A stretch of 39,354 nucleotides of DNA, from contig JAOUEE010000003.1 of NCBI GenBank assembly GCA_029858875.1, forward strand, positions 1-39,354, given 5' to 3'. Origin of the DNA: Acidimicrobiia bacterium (GTDB lineage: Bacteria > Actinomycetota > Acidimicrobiia > Acidimicrobiales > SHLQ01). Both the position numbers and the translations under genes were made by a program. Under the pieces are notes generated by a model. It did no database searches. It was given only the letters and a program-made list of their open reading frames with translations, and was not told where the DNA came from. Each line of letters begins with the position of its first letter. Positions within the stretch are counted from its first letter, which is position 1. Shown in pieces: positions 19,460 through 26,255 of this stretch.

Positions 19460-20926
19460 TCACTCCGGGACGCCGCTTGGCTGATCGGGAGCCAGCCGGG
19501 CCTGGGCCTCGGCCTTCTGGAGACGGAAGGCCCGGACGTTTCCCGGCCGCTTGGCGGTCAGCTGGGCTCGGGTGATGGCCCGGAACAAGCCCTCGCGAAG
19601 CTCGAGCTCGACGTCGCGGTGGCCGGTGAGCACGTTGTGCTGTTCGCCAGGGTCCTGCTGGAGGTCATGGAGGACCACCGAGTCGGCGTCGCGGTTGACC
19701 ACCAACCGATACCGTCCGTCGGACACCATGTAGTCCCGCTTGTACTCGCTGATGTGGACCGCTCGGGCCGGTGCGGTCGGGTCGTGACACGACGGCACGA
19801 GGCTCTGCGCGAACTGCTCGACCACGAGTGGGGCCGCGGCCAGCTCGGCCAGGGTCGGTCCCACGTCGTGCAGCTCGACCAGTGCGGCCGAACGTTCGCC
19901 TCGGGTGACACCGGGGATCCGGATGATGAGGGGGACGCTCACCGCGCTCTGGTAGAAGTTGCCCTTGTAGACACGGCCGTGGTCACCGTTCATCTCCCCG
20001 TGGTCGGAGGTGATGGCGATGACGGTGTGCTCCCATTCGCCCCGCTCGCGGATCAGCTCGAGGACCCGCCCGACCTGGTCATCGATGAGCCTGACCGACC
20101 CGGCGTAGTTGGCCTGCAGGCCGGCGATGACGGCGCGATCGCGATGGGCCACTCCCCGCAGCATCTTGTCGAGGTAGCTCGGCGCCGCCGGCTCGGCATC
20201 GGTGGCGACCGGCACCGGGGTCGGCGCATCCTCCGGTGCGTACATCGAGGCGTACGGCTCGGGAGCGTCCCAAGGCTCGTGGGGCCCCGGGAAGCTGAGG
20301 TTGCAGAACCACGGCCGATCCGCGGGCAGGGCGGCGATGTGGTCGATGGCTCGGGACGGAACGTAGACGTCGTAGTACAGATCGAGCGGCAGCATCGACG
20401 GCCGCGCCTCCAATGGGGCATTGGCCAGTCGATCGGCGTGGTCGTCGCGAAAGGCCTCGAGGAGGCCGGCGTCGGCCCAGGCCTGGGTCATGTGGCTCAT
20501 CTTGGCGAAGCACCCTCGCGCATCGAGCGCCTCGTTCACCGTGTCGAAGCCGATGCTGACGGCGTGGTCTTCGTTCTTGCGCAGATCTTTGCCCAGACGG
20601 CCGAGATGCAGCTTGCCGAACGTGCTGGTGTCGTAGCCCGCATCGCGTATCGCACTCATCCAGGTGGGCGCCCCGGCGGGCACGAACCCGGGCCCGTTGG
20701 ACCACAGTCCGAAGTTGTGGGGGTACTGACCCATCGCCAACGACAGCCGCGCCGGCTGACAGGCCGGCGACACCGTCACCGCTCGGTCGAAGATCGTGGA
20801 CGATCGGGCCAGCTCGTCGATGTGGGGTGTGTCGGCCCACGAGCCGTAGACACCGAGGGCGTCGCGCCGGAGCTGGTCGGCCATGATCAACAAGATGTTC
20901 GGGCGGCGCACGTCGGTGGCGGACAT
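19460..20926 (-). CDS. Sulfatase family protein
   Basis: Sulfatases and related phosphonate monoester hydrolases use a formylglycine made from cysteine or serine. The 488-residue protein (from ATG 20926) has the N-terminal metal site NILLIMADQLRRDALG, the modification motif SPACQPARLSLAMGQYPHNFG (C-x-P-x-R), the catalytic GKLHLGR motif and the second metal site ITSDHGEMNGDHG. All residues needed for activity appear present. No signal peptide is visible, so it probably acts in the cytoplasm. The ORF-track start at 21229 covers an unrelated upstream region. Substrate cannot be told; the sequence does not look like a canonical arylsulfatase with the C-terminal sandwich domain found next door. 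Confidence 0.88.
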   Translation of the reverse strand: MSATDVRRPNILLIMADQLRRDALGVYGSWADTPHIDELARSSTIFDRAVTVSPACQPARLSLAMGQYPHNFGLWSNGPGFVPAGAPTWMSAIRDAGYDTSTFGKLHLGRLGKDLRKNEDHAVSIGFDTVNEALDARGCFAKMSHMTQAWADAGLLEAFRDDHADRLANAPLEARPSMLPLDLYYDVYVPSRAIDHIAALPADRPWFCNLSFPGPHEPWDAPEPYASMYAPEDAPTPVPVATDAEPAAPSYLDKMLRGVAHRDRAVIAGLQANYAGSVRLIDDQVGRVLELIRERGEWEHTVIAITSDHGEMNGDHGRVYKGNFYQSAVSVPLIIRIPGVTRGERSAALVELHDVGPTLAELAAAPLVVEQFAQSLVPSCHDPTAPARAVHISEYKRDYMVSDGRYRLVVNRDADSVVLHDLQQDPGEQHNVLTGHRDVELELREGLFRAITRAQLTAKRPGNVRAFRLQKAEAQARLAPDQPSGVPE

Positions 20927-20998
20927 GGCTGCCCATGGTCCCAGACCCCGTGACGGGACGAAAGACGCGCGCCGGGGCGGCGACGACCGGGCTTCCGC

Positions 20999-21265
20999 GT
21001 GACCCGCCGCTACGACGGCACCGGGCTGGGCGAGCTGCTGGTCGACGGCCGTTCGGCCGGGTCGATGGCGCCCACCCGCAACCGCTTCTTCGTGACCATC
21101 TCGTGGTCTGCTCTCGACGCGGTCCTCGACCGCGGCAGTCCGGTGGGTGACTACCCTGCGCCGTTCGCCTTCACCGGTTCGCTCCGGCGGGTGGTGGTCG
21201 ACCTGGTCGATGACCAGGACCTGGACCACCGTGCGGCCGGCGAGGCCGAGCTCGGTCGGGAATGA
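20999..21265 (+). pseudogene. Orphan C-terminal fragment of an arylsulfatase
   Basis: The 88-residue reading frame matches the C-terminal beta-sandwich end of AslA-type arylsulfatases: GTGLGELLVDGR, then LDRGSPVGDYPAPFAFTGSLRRVVVDL, which corresponds to the family pattern DxGxPVxxDYxxPFxFTGxxxxVxIDL. The catalytic domain, and even the first part of this C-terminal domain, are absent; the frame begins at a GTG without ribosome binding site. It is therefore most likely the remnant of a deleted arylsulfatase gene, though an expressed stand-alone piece cannot be ruled out. It lies just upstream of, and divergent from, an intact sulfatase and runs into the degV stop. Confidence 0.65.
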
Positions 21266-21272
21266 CCGGTCA
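21263..21272. repeat. Palindrome TGACCGGTCA made of two opposing stop codons
   Basis: The + strand stop of the arylsulfatase fragment (TGA 21263-21265) and the - strand stop of degV (TCA 21270-21272) form the two ends of a perfect 10-bp palindrome. It may be chance given the compact convergent end, or part of a short bidirectional terminator. Confidence 0.4.
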
Positions 21273-22103
21273 GGGCGAGCCGGCCGGCCAGTAGAAGCCC
21301 CCGGCGGTGCCCGGTCCGGTGTGGGCGGCGATGCTCGGCCCCACCCGGTATCGGGTCACGTCCAGCACGTGGTCCAGGTCGGCGAGCGCCCTCTCGAGGT
21401 ATCGGCAGAACACGGCGGTTGCCGGATCGGCCAGGCACACCGCGGCGCGGATGGGCCCCTCGATCTGGAGGAAGGGCGCCAGCAACAGCTCGTTCAGCTC
21501 GTCGACCGTGGTGCCAGAACCCACCTCGTGGATGTCCGATCCCACCCCGGCGTACACCGCGGCGGGCTCGTCGGTCAGTCGGTCTGCCGCTATGCGGCCG
21601 CCGGCCGAGACGAACTCCAGTCCCTGTAGCAGCACCGATGTGCCGATGCGGGGGGTGAGGGATCGGGCCCAGGCCATGGCCGCGTCGGGCGCGCAGCCCT
21701 GCTCCATGGCGACGGCCAGTTCCCACAGACAGGCGGTGATGCCGAAGGACGCGGTGCCGCTGTCGATGATGTGCACGGGCACGTCGCTGTGCTCGGCCGC
21801 CACCTCGGCGCTGTTGACGCAGCCCGAGAAGTCCGATCCCACGAGCACGGCGATGATCTGTCGGGCGCCGCGGTCCACCATGCGGCGGTACGCGGCGACG
21901 AACTCGCCAGGCGACGGCTGGGCGGTCTTGATCAGTGGCGGGGGATCGGTCAGGTGCTCGTAGAACTGGTCGGCGGTCAGGTCCACCCCCTCGCGGTAGT
22001 CGCGAGCGCCGATCGAGACGGTGACCGGCACCACCTCGACGTCGTAGCGATCCCGCAGCGCGGGGGGAATCTGGGAGCTGGAGTCCGTCAACAGTCCGAT
22101 CAT
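21270..22103 (-). CDS. DegV family fatty-acid-binding protein
   Basis: DegV/FakB proteins bind a fatty acid and present it to the kinase FakA, which makes acyl-phosphate. The 277-residue protein starts MIGLLTDSSSQIPPALRDRYDVEVVPVTVSIG, typical of the family, and has KTAQPSPGEFVAAYRRM, VLVGSDFSGCVNSAEVAAE, VHIIDSGTASFGI and the C-terminal GPSIAAHTGPGTAGGFYW motif that contacts the carboxylate. The ATG at 22103 is used; the longer ORF reads through plsY in another frame. It lies 16 bases after plsY on the same strand, which suggests that acyl groups from the FakAB route feed PlsY. No fakA is in this window. Confidence 0.9.
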   Translation of the reverse strand: MIGLLTDSSSQIPPALRDRYDVEVVPVTVSIGARDYREGVDLTADQFYEHLTDPPPLIKTAQPSPGEFVAAYRRMVDRGARQIIAVLVGSDFSGCVNSAEVAAEHSDVPVHIIDSGTASFGITACLWELAVAMEQGCAPDAAMAWARSLTPRIGTSVLLQGLEFVSAGGRIAADRLTDEPAAVYAGVGSDIHEVGSGTTVDELNELLLAPFLQIEGPIRAAVCLADPATAVFCRYLERALADLDHVLDVTRYRVGPSIAAHTGPGTAGGFYWPAGSP

Positions 22104-22119
22104 GAAGGAGGGAACCCGC

Positions 22120-22734
22120 TCACCCGGCGGAGACTTCCTCGACGCCTTCCTGGAGGAACCGGATGAGGATCGCCGTACTGCTGACGGCGGCGGCGATCGG
22201 GAGTGCGGCCGATGGCGGCGGGCCCCACAGGTTGGGCCAGCCCTTGCGCCACCACAGCAGCGACGACCCCACCCACGCCACCGATGCGGCGACCGTGGCC
22301 GCGAAGGTGCGGCGGGTCCAGGAGGGAACGGCGGCGACCGTGCCGGCCACGGCGATGTCGATGGGGACGTAGGCGGGGAAGGTGCCCAGCACCTGTCCCA
22401 CACTGGTGGCCACTCCTTTCCCGCCCCTGAAGCCGTACCACACCGGGTAGCAGTGGCCGATCACCGCGGCGGCCGCGGCGGCGTGGGCACCATCGTCACC
22501 GGCCACCGCGTGACCGATCCGGGCGGCGAGCACCCCCTTGCCGACATCGGCCACCAGCACGGCCGCGCCCCAGGTCTTACCGATGGCGAGGGAGGTGTTG
22601 AGCGCTCCCGGGTTGCCGGTGCCGGCCTCGTGGACATCGAGCTCACCGTGGGTGGCTGCGCCCACGGCGAGCTCGGCCGAGGGAAAGGTGCCGGCCAGGT
22701 AGCCGATGGCCGCAGCCGCGAGCGAGCGCCACAT
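22120..22734 (-). CDS. plsY: Glycerol-3-phosphate acyltransferase PlsY
   Basis: PlsY is a membrane enzyme that transfers the acyl group from acyl-phosphate to glycerol-3-phosphate, starting phospholipid synthesis. The 204-residue protein is strongly hydrophobic with several membrane helices and carries the diagnostic motifs: AGTFPSAELAVG (motif 1 region), GTGNPGALNTSLAIGKTWG (S/TGNxGAxN), ADVGKG, GHCYPVWYGFRGGKGVATSVG (GHxxPxxxxFxGGKGVAT). The start at 22734 follows TACGGT by eight bases, so it appears leaderless. The gene is divergent from tRNA-Glu and co-oriented with degV. Confidence 0.93.
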   Translation of the reverse strand: MWRSLAAAAIGYLAGTFPSAELAVGAATHGELDVHEAGTGNPGALNTSLAIGKTWGAAVLVADVGKGVLAARIGHAVAGDDGAHAAAAAAVIGHCYPVWYGFRGGKGVATSVGQVLGTFPAYVPIDIAVAGTVAAVPSWTRRTFAATVAASVAWVGSSLLWWRKGWPNLWGPPPSAALPIAAAVSSTAILIRFLQEGVEEVSAG

Positions 22735-22742
22735 CGTCGCTG

Positions 22743-22748
22743 ACCGTA
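22743..22748 (-). promoter_or_regulatory. -10 box of leaderless plsY
   Basis: On the - strand TACGGT is followed by eight bases and the ATG of plsY. No ribosome binding site is present. This and the tRNA promoter form a divergent pair in a 66-bp gap. Confidence 0.45.
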
Positions 22749-22785
22749 GTGCCTTTCTCCGGTGCGAGGCGCCGATCGGGGTCGC

Positions 22786-22791
22786 TACGCT
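22786..22791 (+). promoter_or_regulatory. -10 box of tRNA-Glu
   Basis: TACGCT lies nine bases before the first base of the mature tRNA, so transcription would begin within a few bases of the tRNA 5' end. A clear -35 hexamer is not visible. Confidence 0.4.
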
Positions 22792-22800
22792 TGTCGGGCC

Positions 22801-22873
22801 GCCCCGTTCGTCCAGCGGCCCAGGACGCCGGCCTTTCACGCCGGTAACACGGGTTCGAATCCCGTACGGGGTA
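22801..22873 (+). tRNA. tRNA-Glu (anticodon UUC)
   Basis: The sequence folds into a complete cloverleaf: acceptor stem GCCCCGT/ACGGGGT (with the G1-U72 wobble pair usual for this tRNA in actinobacteria), D-arm with AGCGGCCCAGGA, anticodon stem CCGGC/GCCGG with loop CTTTCAC giving anticodon TTC at 22835-22837, and T-arm ACGGG-TTCGAAT-CCCGT. The discriminator base is A. CCA is not encoded (CTC follows) and must be added after transcription. Confidence 0.97.
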
Positions 22874-23332
22874 CTCGCGCGGTGAGCAGCATCACGTGTC
22901 GCCTCGCCAGACGGCTGGTTCGAAGAGCGTTTCGTCGGCTCGACCGGACGGGTACAGGGCAACGATCGTCCGCGGCCCTGGGGCCTGGCGATGGCCATGC
23001 TCGATTCGGCCGGCCTCGTCCGGTGGGCGCATCAGCCGGCCGCCGGACCAGGGATCCGGAGGCGGGCGACATCGCCCGAGACCCCCGGTGATCAGCACTA
23101 CTTCGCTGACGGCTCGCTTTCGTCATACGACGCGCCCGCAGCCGAGCTGCTCATGGCGCGGGTGACCGAGTTCCACGTCCGCGTCTCGTCGGATTCCGAC
23201 GAGTCGGCCTGTGCTCGACGCCTGGATCAACGGATCCTCCGCCGACGATCATCTCCCGATCGGGTGTCGCGGTGTCTGATCGATCGGCCCCCCCGGTGGC
23301 CTCGCTCCCTGCCCGAGCGGGTTTGGCCGCGC
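22874..23332. other. 459-bp region without a supported gene
   Basis: Between tRNA-Glu and the stop of the downstream hydrolase no ORF has both a start signal and a recognisable product. One + frame (within the ORF 22991-24169) looks briefly protein-like around 23090-23215, with GC-rich third codon positions, but it has no stop of its own and runs antisense through the hydrolase. An 8-bp perfect hairpin, CTCGTCGG-ATT-CCGACGAG, lies at 23185-23203 and could terminate the tRNA transcript, although it has no T-tract. A decayed gene is possible. Confidence 0.45.
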
Positions 23333-24154
23333 CTACGGCACGACCGACCGGACGAAGTCCAGCACCAGTCGGTTGAGCTCGTCGGGCTGGTCGAGCGAGG
23401 GGCAGTGGGCCGAGTGGGCGATGGTGCTGAGCCGGGCGTCGGGCAGGGTCTCCACCAGCTGGCCGCACAGATCGGCGATGCCCGGCAGGTCGTGTGCTCC
23501 CACCACCACCAACGTGGGAATCGCGATCTGCGCCAGACGCGGCCACACCGAAGGGTGATCGGCCGCGTCACCGACGGGCATGGCCCTCAGGGCCAGCCCG
23601 TTCATCTCGATCAGCAGGTCGCGTGGCGATCCGGCGACCCGCCCCTCGGGCTGCTCGACGCCGTCCAGCCAGTAGCGGACCTCGAGGTGGTTCACCAGAT
23701 CGAGATCCCCCGACGCCTCCGCCTGCTCCAGGAGCTCGTCCTGGTCGGCCTCGGCGGGAATGGTGGCCCAATCGTCGTCGGGAAACCCCGACGGCGAGGG
23801 CGCGATCAAGACCAGCCCGGCGACGTGGGCGGGGTGGCGCAGGGCCAGATCGAGGGCCAGGCCGCCGCCGCGACTGTTGCCCACGACCACCGCCGGACGA
23901 GCCGCGTTCGCCTCGGTGACGGCCAGGAGATCGGCGAGGTCGTCGTGGGGTTCGGTGAGGTACCGCGTGGCACCGAATCCTCGTCTGTCGTAGGCGACCA
24001 CCCGGAAGCCGGCCTCGGCCCACACCGGCGCGCACCACTGCCAGATCCGGCGGTCACCCACCCCCGGGTGCAGGGCCACGATGGGCGATCGGTCACCGGC
24101 CCACGTTCCGACGGCCAGCTCGGCCTGGCCGCTGCGCACCGTGGACGACTCCAT
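23333..24154 (-). CDS. Alpha/beta-fold hydrolase
   Basis: The 273-residue cytoplasmic protein has the standard alpha/beta hydrolase layout: oxyanion segment IVALHPGVGDRRIW, RVVAYDRRGFGATRY, nucleophile elbow VVVGNSRGGGLALDLAL (serine about residue 96), acid in VVVGAHDLPGIADL and the histidine in TIAHSAHCPSLDQPDEL. The lid region is charged and short. The layout is like that of haloperoxidase, esterase and C-C hydrolase relatives; the exact reaction cannot be told. The start at 24154 is supported by a TAGGTT box eight bases upstream, so the gene seems leaderless. The ORF-track start at 24295 is too long. Confidence 0.88.
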   Translation of the reverse strand: MESSTVRSGQAELAVGTWAGDRSPIVALHPGVGDRRIWQWCAPVWAEAGFRVVAYDRRGFGATRYLTEPHDDLADLLAVTEANAARPAVVVGNSRGGGLALDLALRHPAHVAGLVLIAPSPSGFPDDDWATIPAEADQDELLEQAEASGDLDLVNHLEVRYWLDGVEQPEGRVAGSPRDLLIEMNGLALRAMPVGDAADHPSVWPRLAQIAIPTLVVVGAHDLPGIADLCGQLVETLPDARLSTIAHSAHCPSLDQPDELNRLVLDFVRSVVP

Positions 24155-24162
24155 CGGTGCAG

Positions 24163-24168
24163 AACCTA
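24163..24168 (-). promoter_or_regulatory. -10 box of the leaderless alpha/beta hydrolase gene
   Basis: On the - strand TAGGTT (TANNNT) is followed by eight bases and ATG 24154. No Shine-Dalgarno sequence is present. Confidence 0.45.
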
Positions 24169-24255
24169 GGACCTCGGGCGGATGGTCGCGTCGGTCGCCT
24201 GCGGCGCCTGCACTGGGGGCGGTTCGGCACCCTCGGCTGACGGTGGCCGCCGCTG

Positions 24256-24548
24256 TTACGGCGATGAGAGGTCGGCCGATGCCACCACCTCGCACTGGTG
24301 CACCGACGCGGCGCAGATCATCGGAGCCAGCGCGTCGGGTGGCCCGGAGCCACGGAACGCCTCGGCATCATCAGCGCCCTCCCGGGCTTCGTACCCGTTG
24401 ATCCGCTCGGTCTCGAGGGGATCGGGCGCGAGGTGGAAGTCGCGGCACCCCTCGGCCGCCCGCGCCGCGGCGATGACGGGTAGACACGCCTTCAGGTACG
24501 GCCGCGGTCGGATTGGGCGACGTGGATGCTTCTGCTCACGGTGATCAT
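24256..24548 (-). pseudogene. Frameshifted antibiotic-biosynthesis-monooxygenase (ABM) domain protein
   Basis: Two reading frames on the - strand together make one ABM-like ferredoxin-fold protein of about 97 codons. The first, from ATG 24548, reads MITVSRSIHVAQSDRGRT and then hits TGA. The second, one frame over, continues YLKACLPVIAAARAAEGCRDFHLAPDPLETERINGYEAREGADDAEAFRGSG and ends at TAA 24256. The junction lies near 24495-24503; inserting one base there restores a continuous ABM domain (VSRSIHV...YLxxxxPVxxAARxxxGCxDFxLxPDP...RINxYExxE). So this is either a recent one-base deletion or a sequencing error. ABM proteins act as small quinol or aromatic oxygenases or heme-related enzymes; specificity is unknown. 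Confidence 0.7.
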
Positions 24549-24590
24549 CGGCGCAGTGTGCACGCGTCCCTCGCGTCGCGGCGTTCGCCG

Positions 24591-24600
24591 ACCGTACAGT
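24591..24600. promoter_or_regulatory. Overlapping divergent -10-like boxes
   Basis: The sequence ACCGTACAGT contains TACAGT on the + strand (24595-24600, towards the DUF998-like gene) and TACGGT on the - strand (24596-24591, towards the ABM remnant). Both fit TANNNT and could serve the divergent pair. Confidence 0.3.
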
Positions 24601-24658
24601 GGGGAGCTTCGAGCAGGACGCCGACGGGAGCAGGAGACGCGGCCGAGATGACCGGGGG

Positions 24659-25342
24659 ATGAGACGAGCGTCGGCCAGCGGTCTCGATGGTGACGGTCCG
24701 GTGCCCGAGCAAGGGGTTCGGTACCGATTGACCGGTGGGGCGCTCGCCGCCACGGGCGCGTTGTTCGGCGCCGTCTTGGTGCTCAGCGACGTGTCCGATC
24801 CCGCGCATGAGGCGTGGCGCGATCCGCTCAGCTTCTTCGGGTCGCCCGAGGCCCCGCGTCCCCAGCTCTTCAACGTGGTCCTGGCCGCCCTCGGTGTGGC
24901 GGTCGTGTTCTGGGCCGCCGTTCGGGCGGGGACGGGTCCGCGACCGGCCTTGGCCTTGGTGGCAGCTGCCGGCGCGGCCATGATGCTGCTGGCGCTGTGG
25001 CCGATCGACTGCTCGCCGATCGACGTGTTCTGCGAGGTGGTGATCCGCGGGCGCGCCGTGTCCGATGCCCATGTCGCCCACTCGGTGGTGGCGCTGGTGT
25101 TCTTCGTGCTCCTCGGCGCGATCACGGTGTCGTCGTGCTGGCCTCTCGTCCGCTCGGGGGATCGACGGCGGCTTGCCGGCGCGGTGTTGGTGGTCGGTTC
25201 GCTCGCGTGCGCATTGGTGATCGTGCGGCCGTTCAGCCCGGGGGCCGGTCTCACCCAACTGGTGGCGCTCAGCTGTGCGGTCGGCGGCCTGGCGCTCGGT
25301 CTGTCGACGGCTCGAACAACGGGGACTCCAACGGGACCTTGA
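24659..25342 (+). CDS. DUF998-like integral membrane protein
   Basis: The protein (227 residues from ATG 24659) is mostly hydrophobic, with about six predicted membrane helices such as LTGGALAATGALFGAVLVLSDV, LFNVVLAALGVAVVFWAAV, PALALVAAAGAAMMLLALWPIDC and VVALVFFVLLGAITVSSCW. The general layout, with DPLSFFGSP after helix 1 and a polar loop with DAHVAHSVVAL, resembles the DUF998 family of unknown function. The GTG at 24599 would add a 20-residue charged extension and is less likely. The ribosome binding site is a run of G immediately upstream and is not convincing. Confidence 0.65.
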   Translation: MRRASASGLDGDGPVPEQGVRYRLTGGALAATGALFGAVLVLSDVSDPAHEAWRDPLSFFGSPEAPRPQLFNVVLAALGVAVVFWAAVRAGTGPRPALALVAAAGAAMMLLALWPIDCSPIDVFCEVVIRGRAVSDAHVAHSVVALVFFVLLGAITVSSCWPLVRSGDRRRLAGAVLVVGSLACALVIVRPFSPGAGLTQLVALSCAVGGLALGLSTARTTGTPTGP

Positions 25343-25414
25343 CCGGTCGAGGTGCGGTCGTCGGTCAAGGGCACCGGGTGCCGCTCCGACTCGACGCGCG
25401 TCCGCTGGAGTCGA

Positions 25415-25420
25415 TACTGT
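25415..25420 (+). promoter_or_regulatory. Likely -10 box of the lipoprotein gene
   Basis: TACTGT fits TANNNT and would give a start site near 25427. The resulting short leader contains GAGGGGG at 25436-25442, which serves as ribosome binding site for ATG 25451. Confidence 0.4.
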
Positions 25421-25450
25421 CGAGGCATCGATATGAGGGGGCAATCACCC

Positions 25451-26167
25451 ATGCTCGAGTCCACGACGCCCAATCGTCGCCATTTTCGGCTGGTGCCGGT
25501 CGTACTGGTGCTGGCACTGCTCAGCACGGCCTGCAACTACCTGGACTGGGGCCCCGGCGGGCCCGAGCGTCCATGGTGGTGCGATCCCACCGACACCGAG
25601 GTCAATGATGGCCACGGTGGTGGCGCGCATGGTGGCCATCATTTCCCGTACACCGAGCCCAAGGGCCCCCTCACGGCCGGCAACTGCCTGGTGACCGACT
25701 ACATGATCGAGCAGGCTCTTCCGCTGGCCGAGCAGTTCCCGACCGCCGGCGACGCCGAGGACAATGGTTGGTTCCAGCTGGCGCCGTGGATCCCGGGACA
25801 GGGCACCCACCACCTCGACCTCAGCTACGGCATCCCCAGCCAGTTCGACTGGACCCGCCCGACGATGCTCATGTACGACAGCAACAGTCGCAGCGGCCAG
25901 CTCACCGGCATGGTGTGGGCCGTCGCTTCGGGCATGCATCCACCGGCCGGCTTCCCGGGCGACAACGACCATTGGCACGCCCACCAGGCCCTGTGCTTCC
26001 GAAACGGCACCATCATCGGTGACGGGCTCACCGATGCCGAGTGCGCGGCACTCGGCGGGAACAACGTCGATTCCTCCGGCATCTGGCTGCTGCACGTGTG
26101 GCTGCCCGTCTACGACGGCTGGCTGGCCACCGACATCTTCAACAAGGAACATCCCAGCATCAACTGA
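25451..26167 (+). CDS. Histidine-rich lipoprotein of unknown function
   Basis: The 238-residue protein has a lipoprotein signal peptide: RRHFRLVPVVLVLALL followed by the lipobox LSTAC, with lipidated cysteine at about residue 28, so it is anchored outside the membrane. The mature part has a His/Gly cluster (NDGHGGGAHGGHHF), a soluble domain with TMLMYDSNSRSGQLTGMVWAVASGMHPPAGFPG, the motif DNDHWHAHQALCF and a C-terminal SGIWLLHVWLPVYDGWLATDIFN. The histidine groups suggest metal binding. ATG 25451 is chosen over 25433 because GAGGGGG lies eight bases upstream. I recognise no named family. It is convergent with the SDR gene. Confidence 0.8.
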   Translation: MLESTTPNRRHFRLVPVVLVLALLSTACNYLDWGPGGPERPWWCDPTDTEVNDGHGGGAHGGHHFPYTEPKGPLTAGNCLVTDYMIEQALPLAEQFPTAGDAEDNGWFQLAPWIPGQGTHHLDLSYGIPSQFDWTRPTMLMYDSNSRSGQLTGMVWAVASGMHPPAGFPGDNDHWHAHQALCFRNGTIIGDGLTDAECAALGGNNVDSSGIWLLHVWLPVYDGWLATDIFNKEHPSIN

Positions 26168-26255
26168 TCGACCACCACGGGATCCGTCACCGAGCGGGGC
26201 GACGGATCCCGGCGGTGCGCCGGCGGCACCACCGCTGGTTGAGGTCGATCAGTTG
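26161..26255. terminator. Nested inverted repeat between convergent genes (bidirectional terminator candidate)
   Basis: The outer arms are a perfect 13-bp inverted repeat, CAACTGATCGACC at 26161-26173 and GGTCGATCAGTTG at 26243-26255. They contain the last codon (Asn) and TGA stop of both flanking genes. Inside lies a perfect 11-bp inverted repeat, CGGGATCCGTC (26178-26188) and GACGGATCCCG (26201-26211), with a 12-base loop. A further GC-rich hairpin-prone stretch (GGTGCGCCGGCGGCACC) follows. No T-tract is present, as is common for GC-rich actinobacterial terminators. Confidence 0.7.

Noticed and set aside
22801-22873. Possible attachment site in tRNA-Glu
   Set aside because: No integrase gene and no direct repeat of the tRNA 3' end were seen in the window.
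22991-24169. 392-aa + strand ORF after tRNA-Glu
   Set aside because: Most of it is antisense to the alpha/beta hydrolase, whose triad and start signal are clear. Only its first part could be decayed coding sequence.
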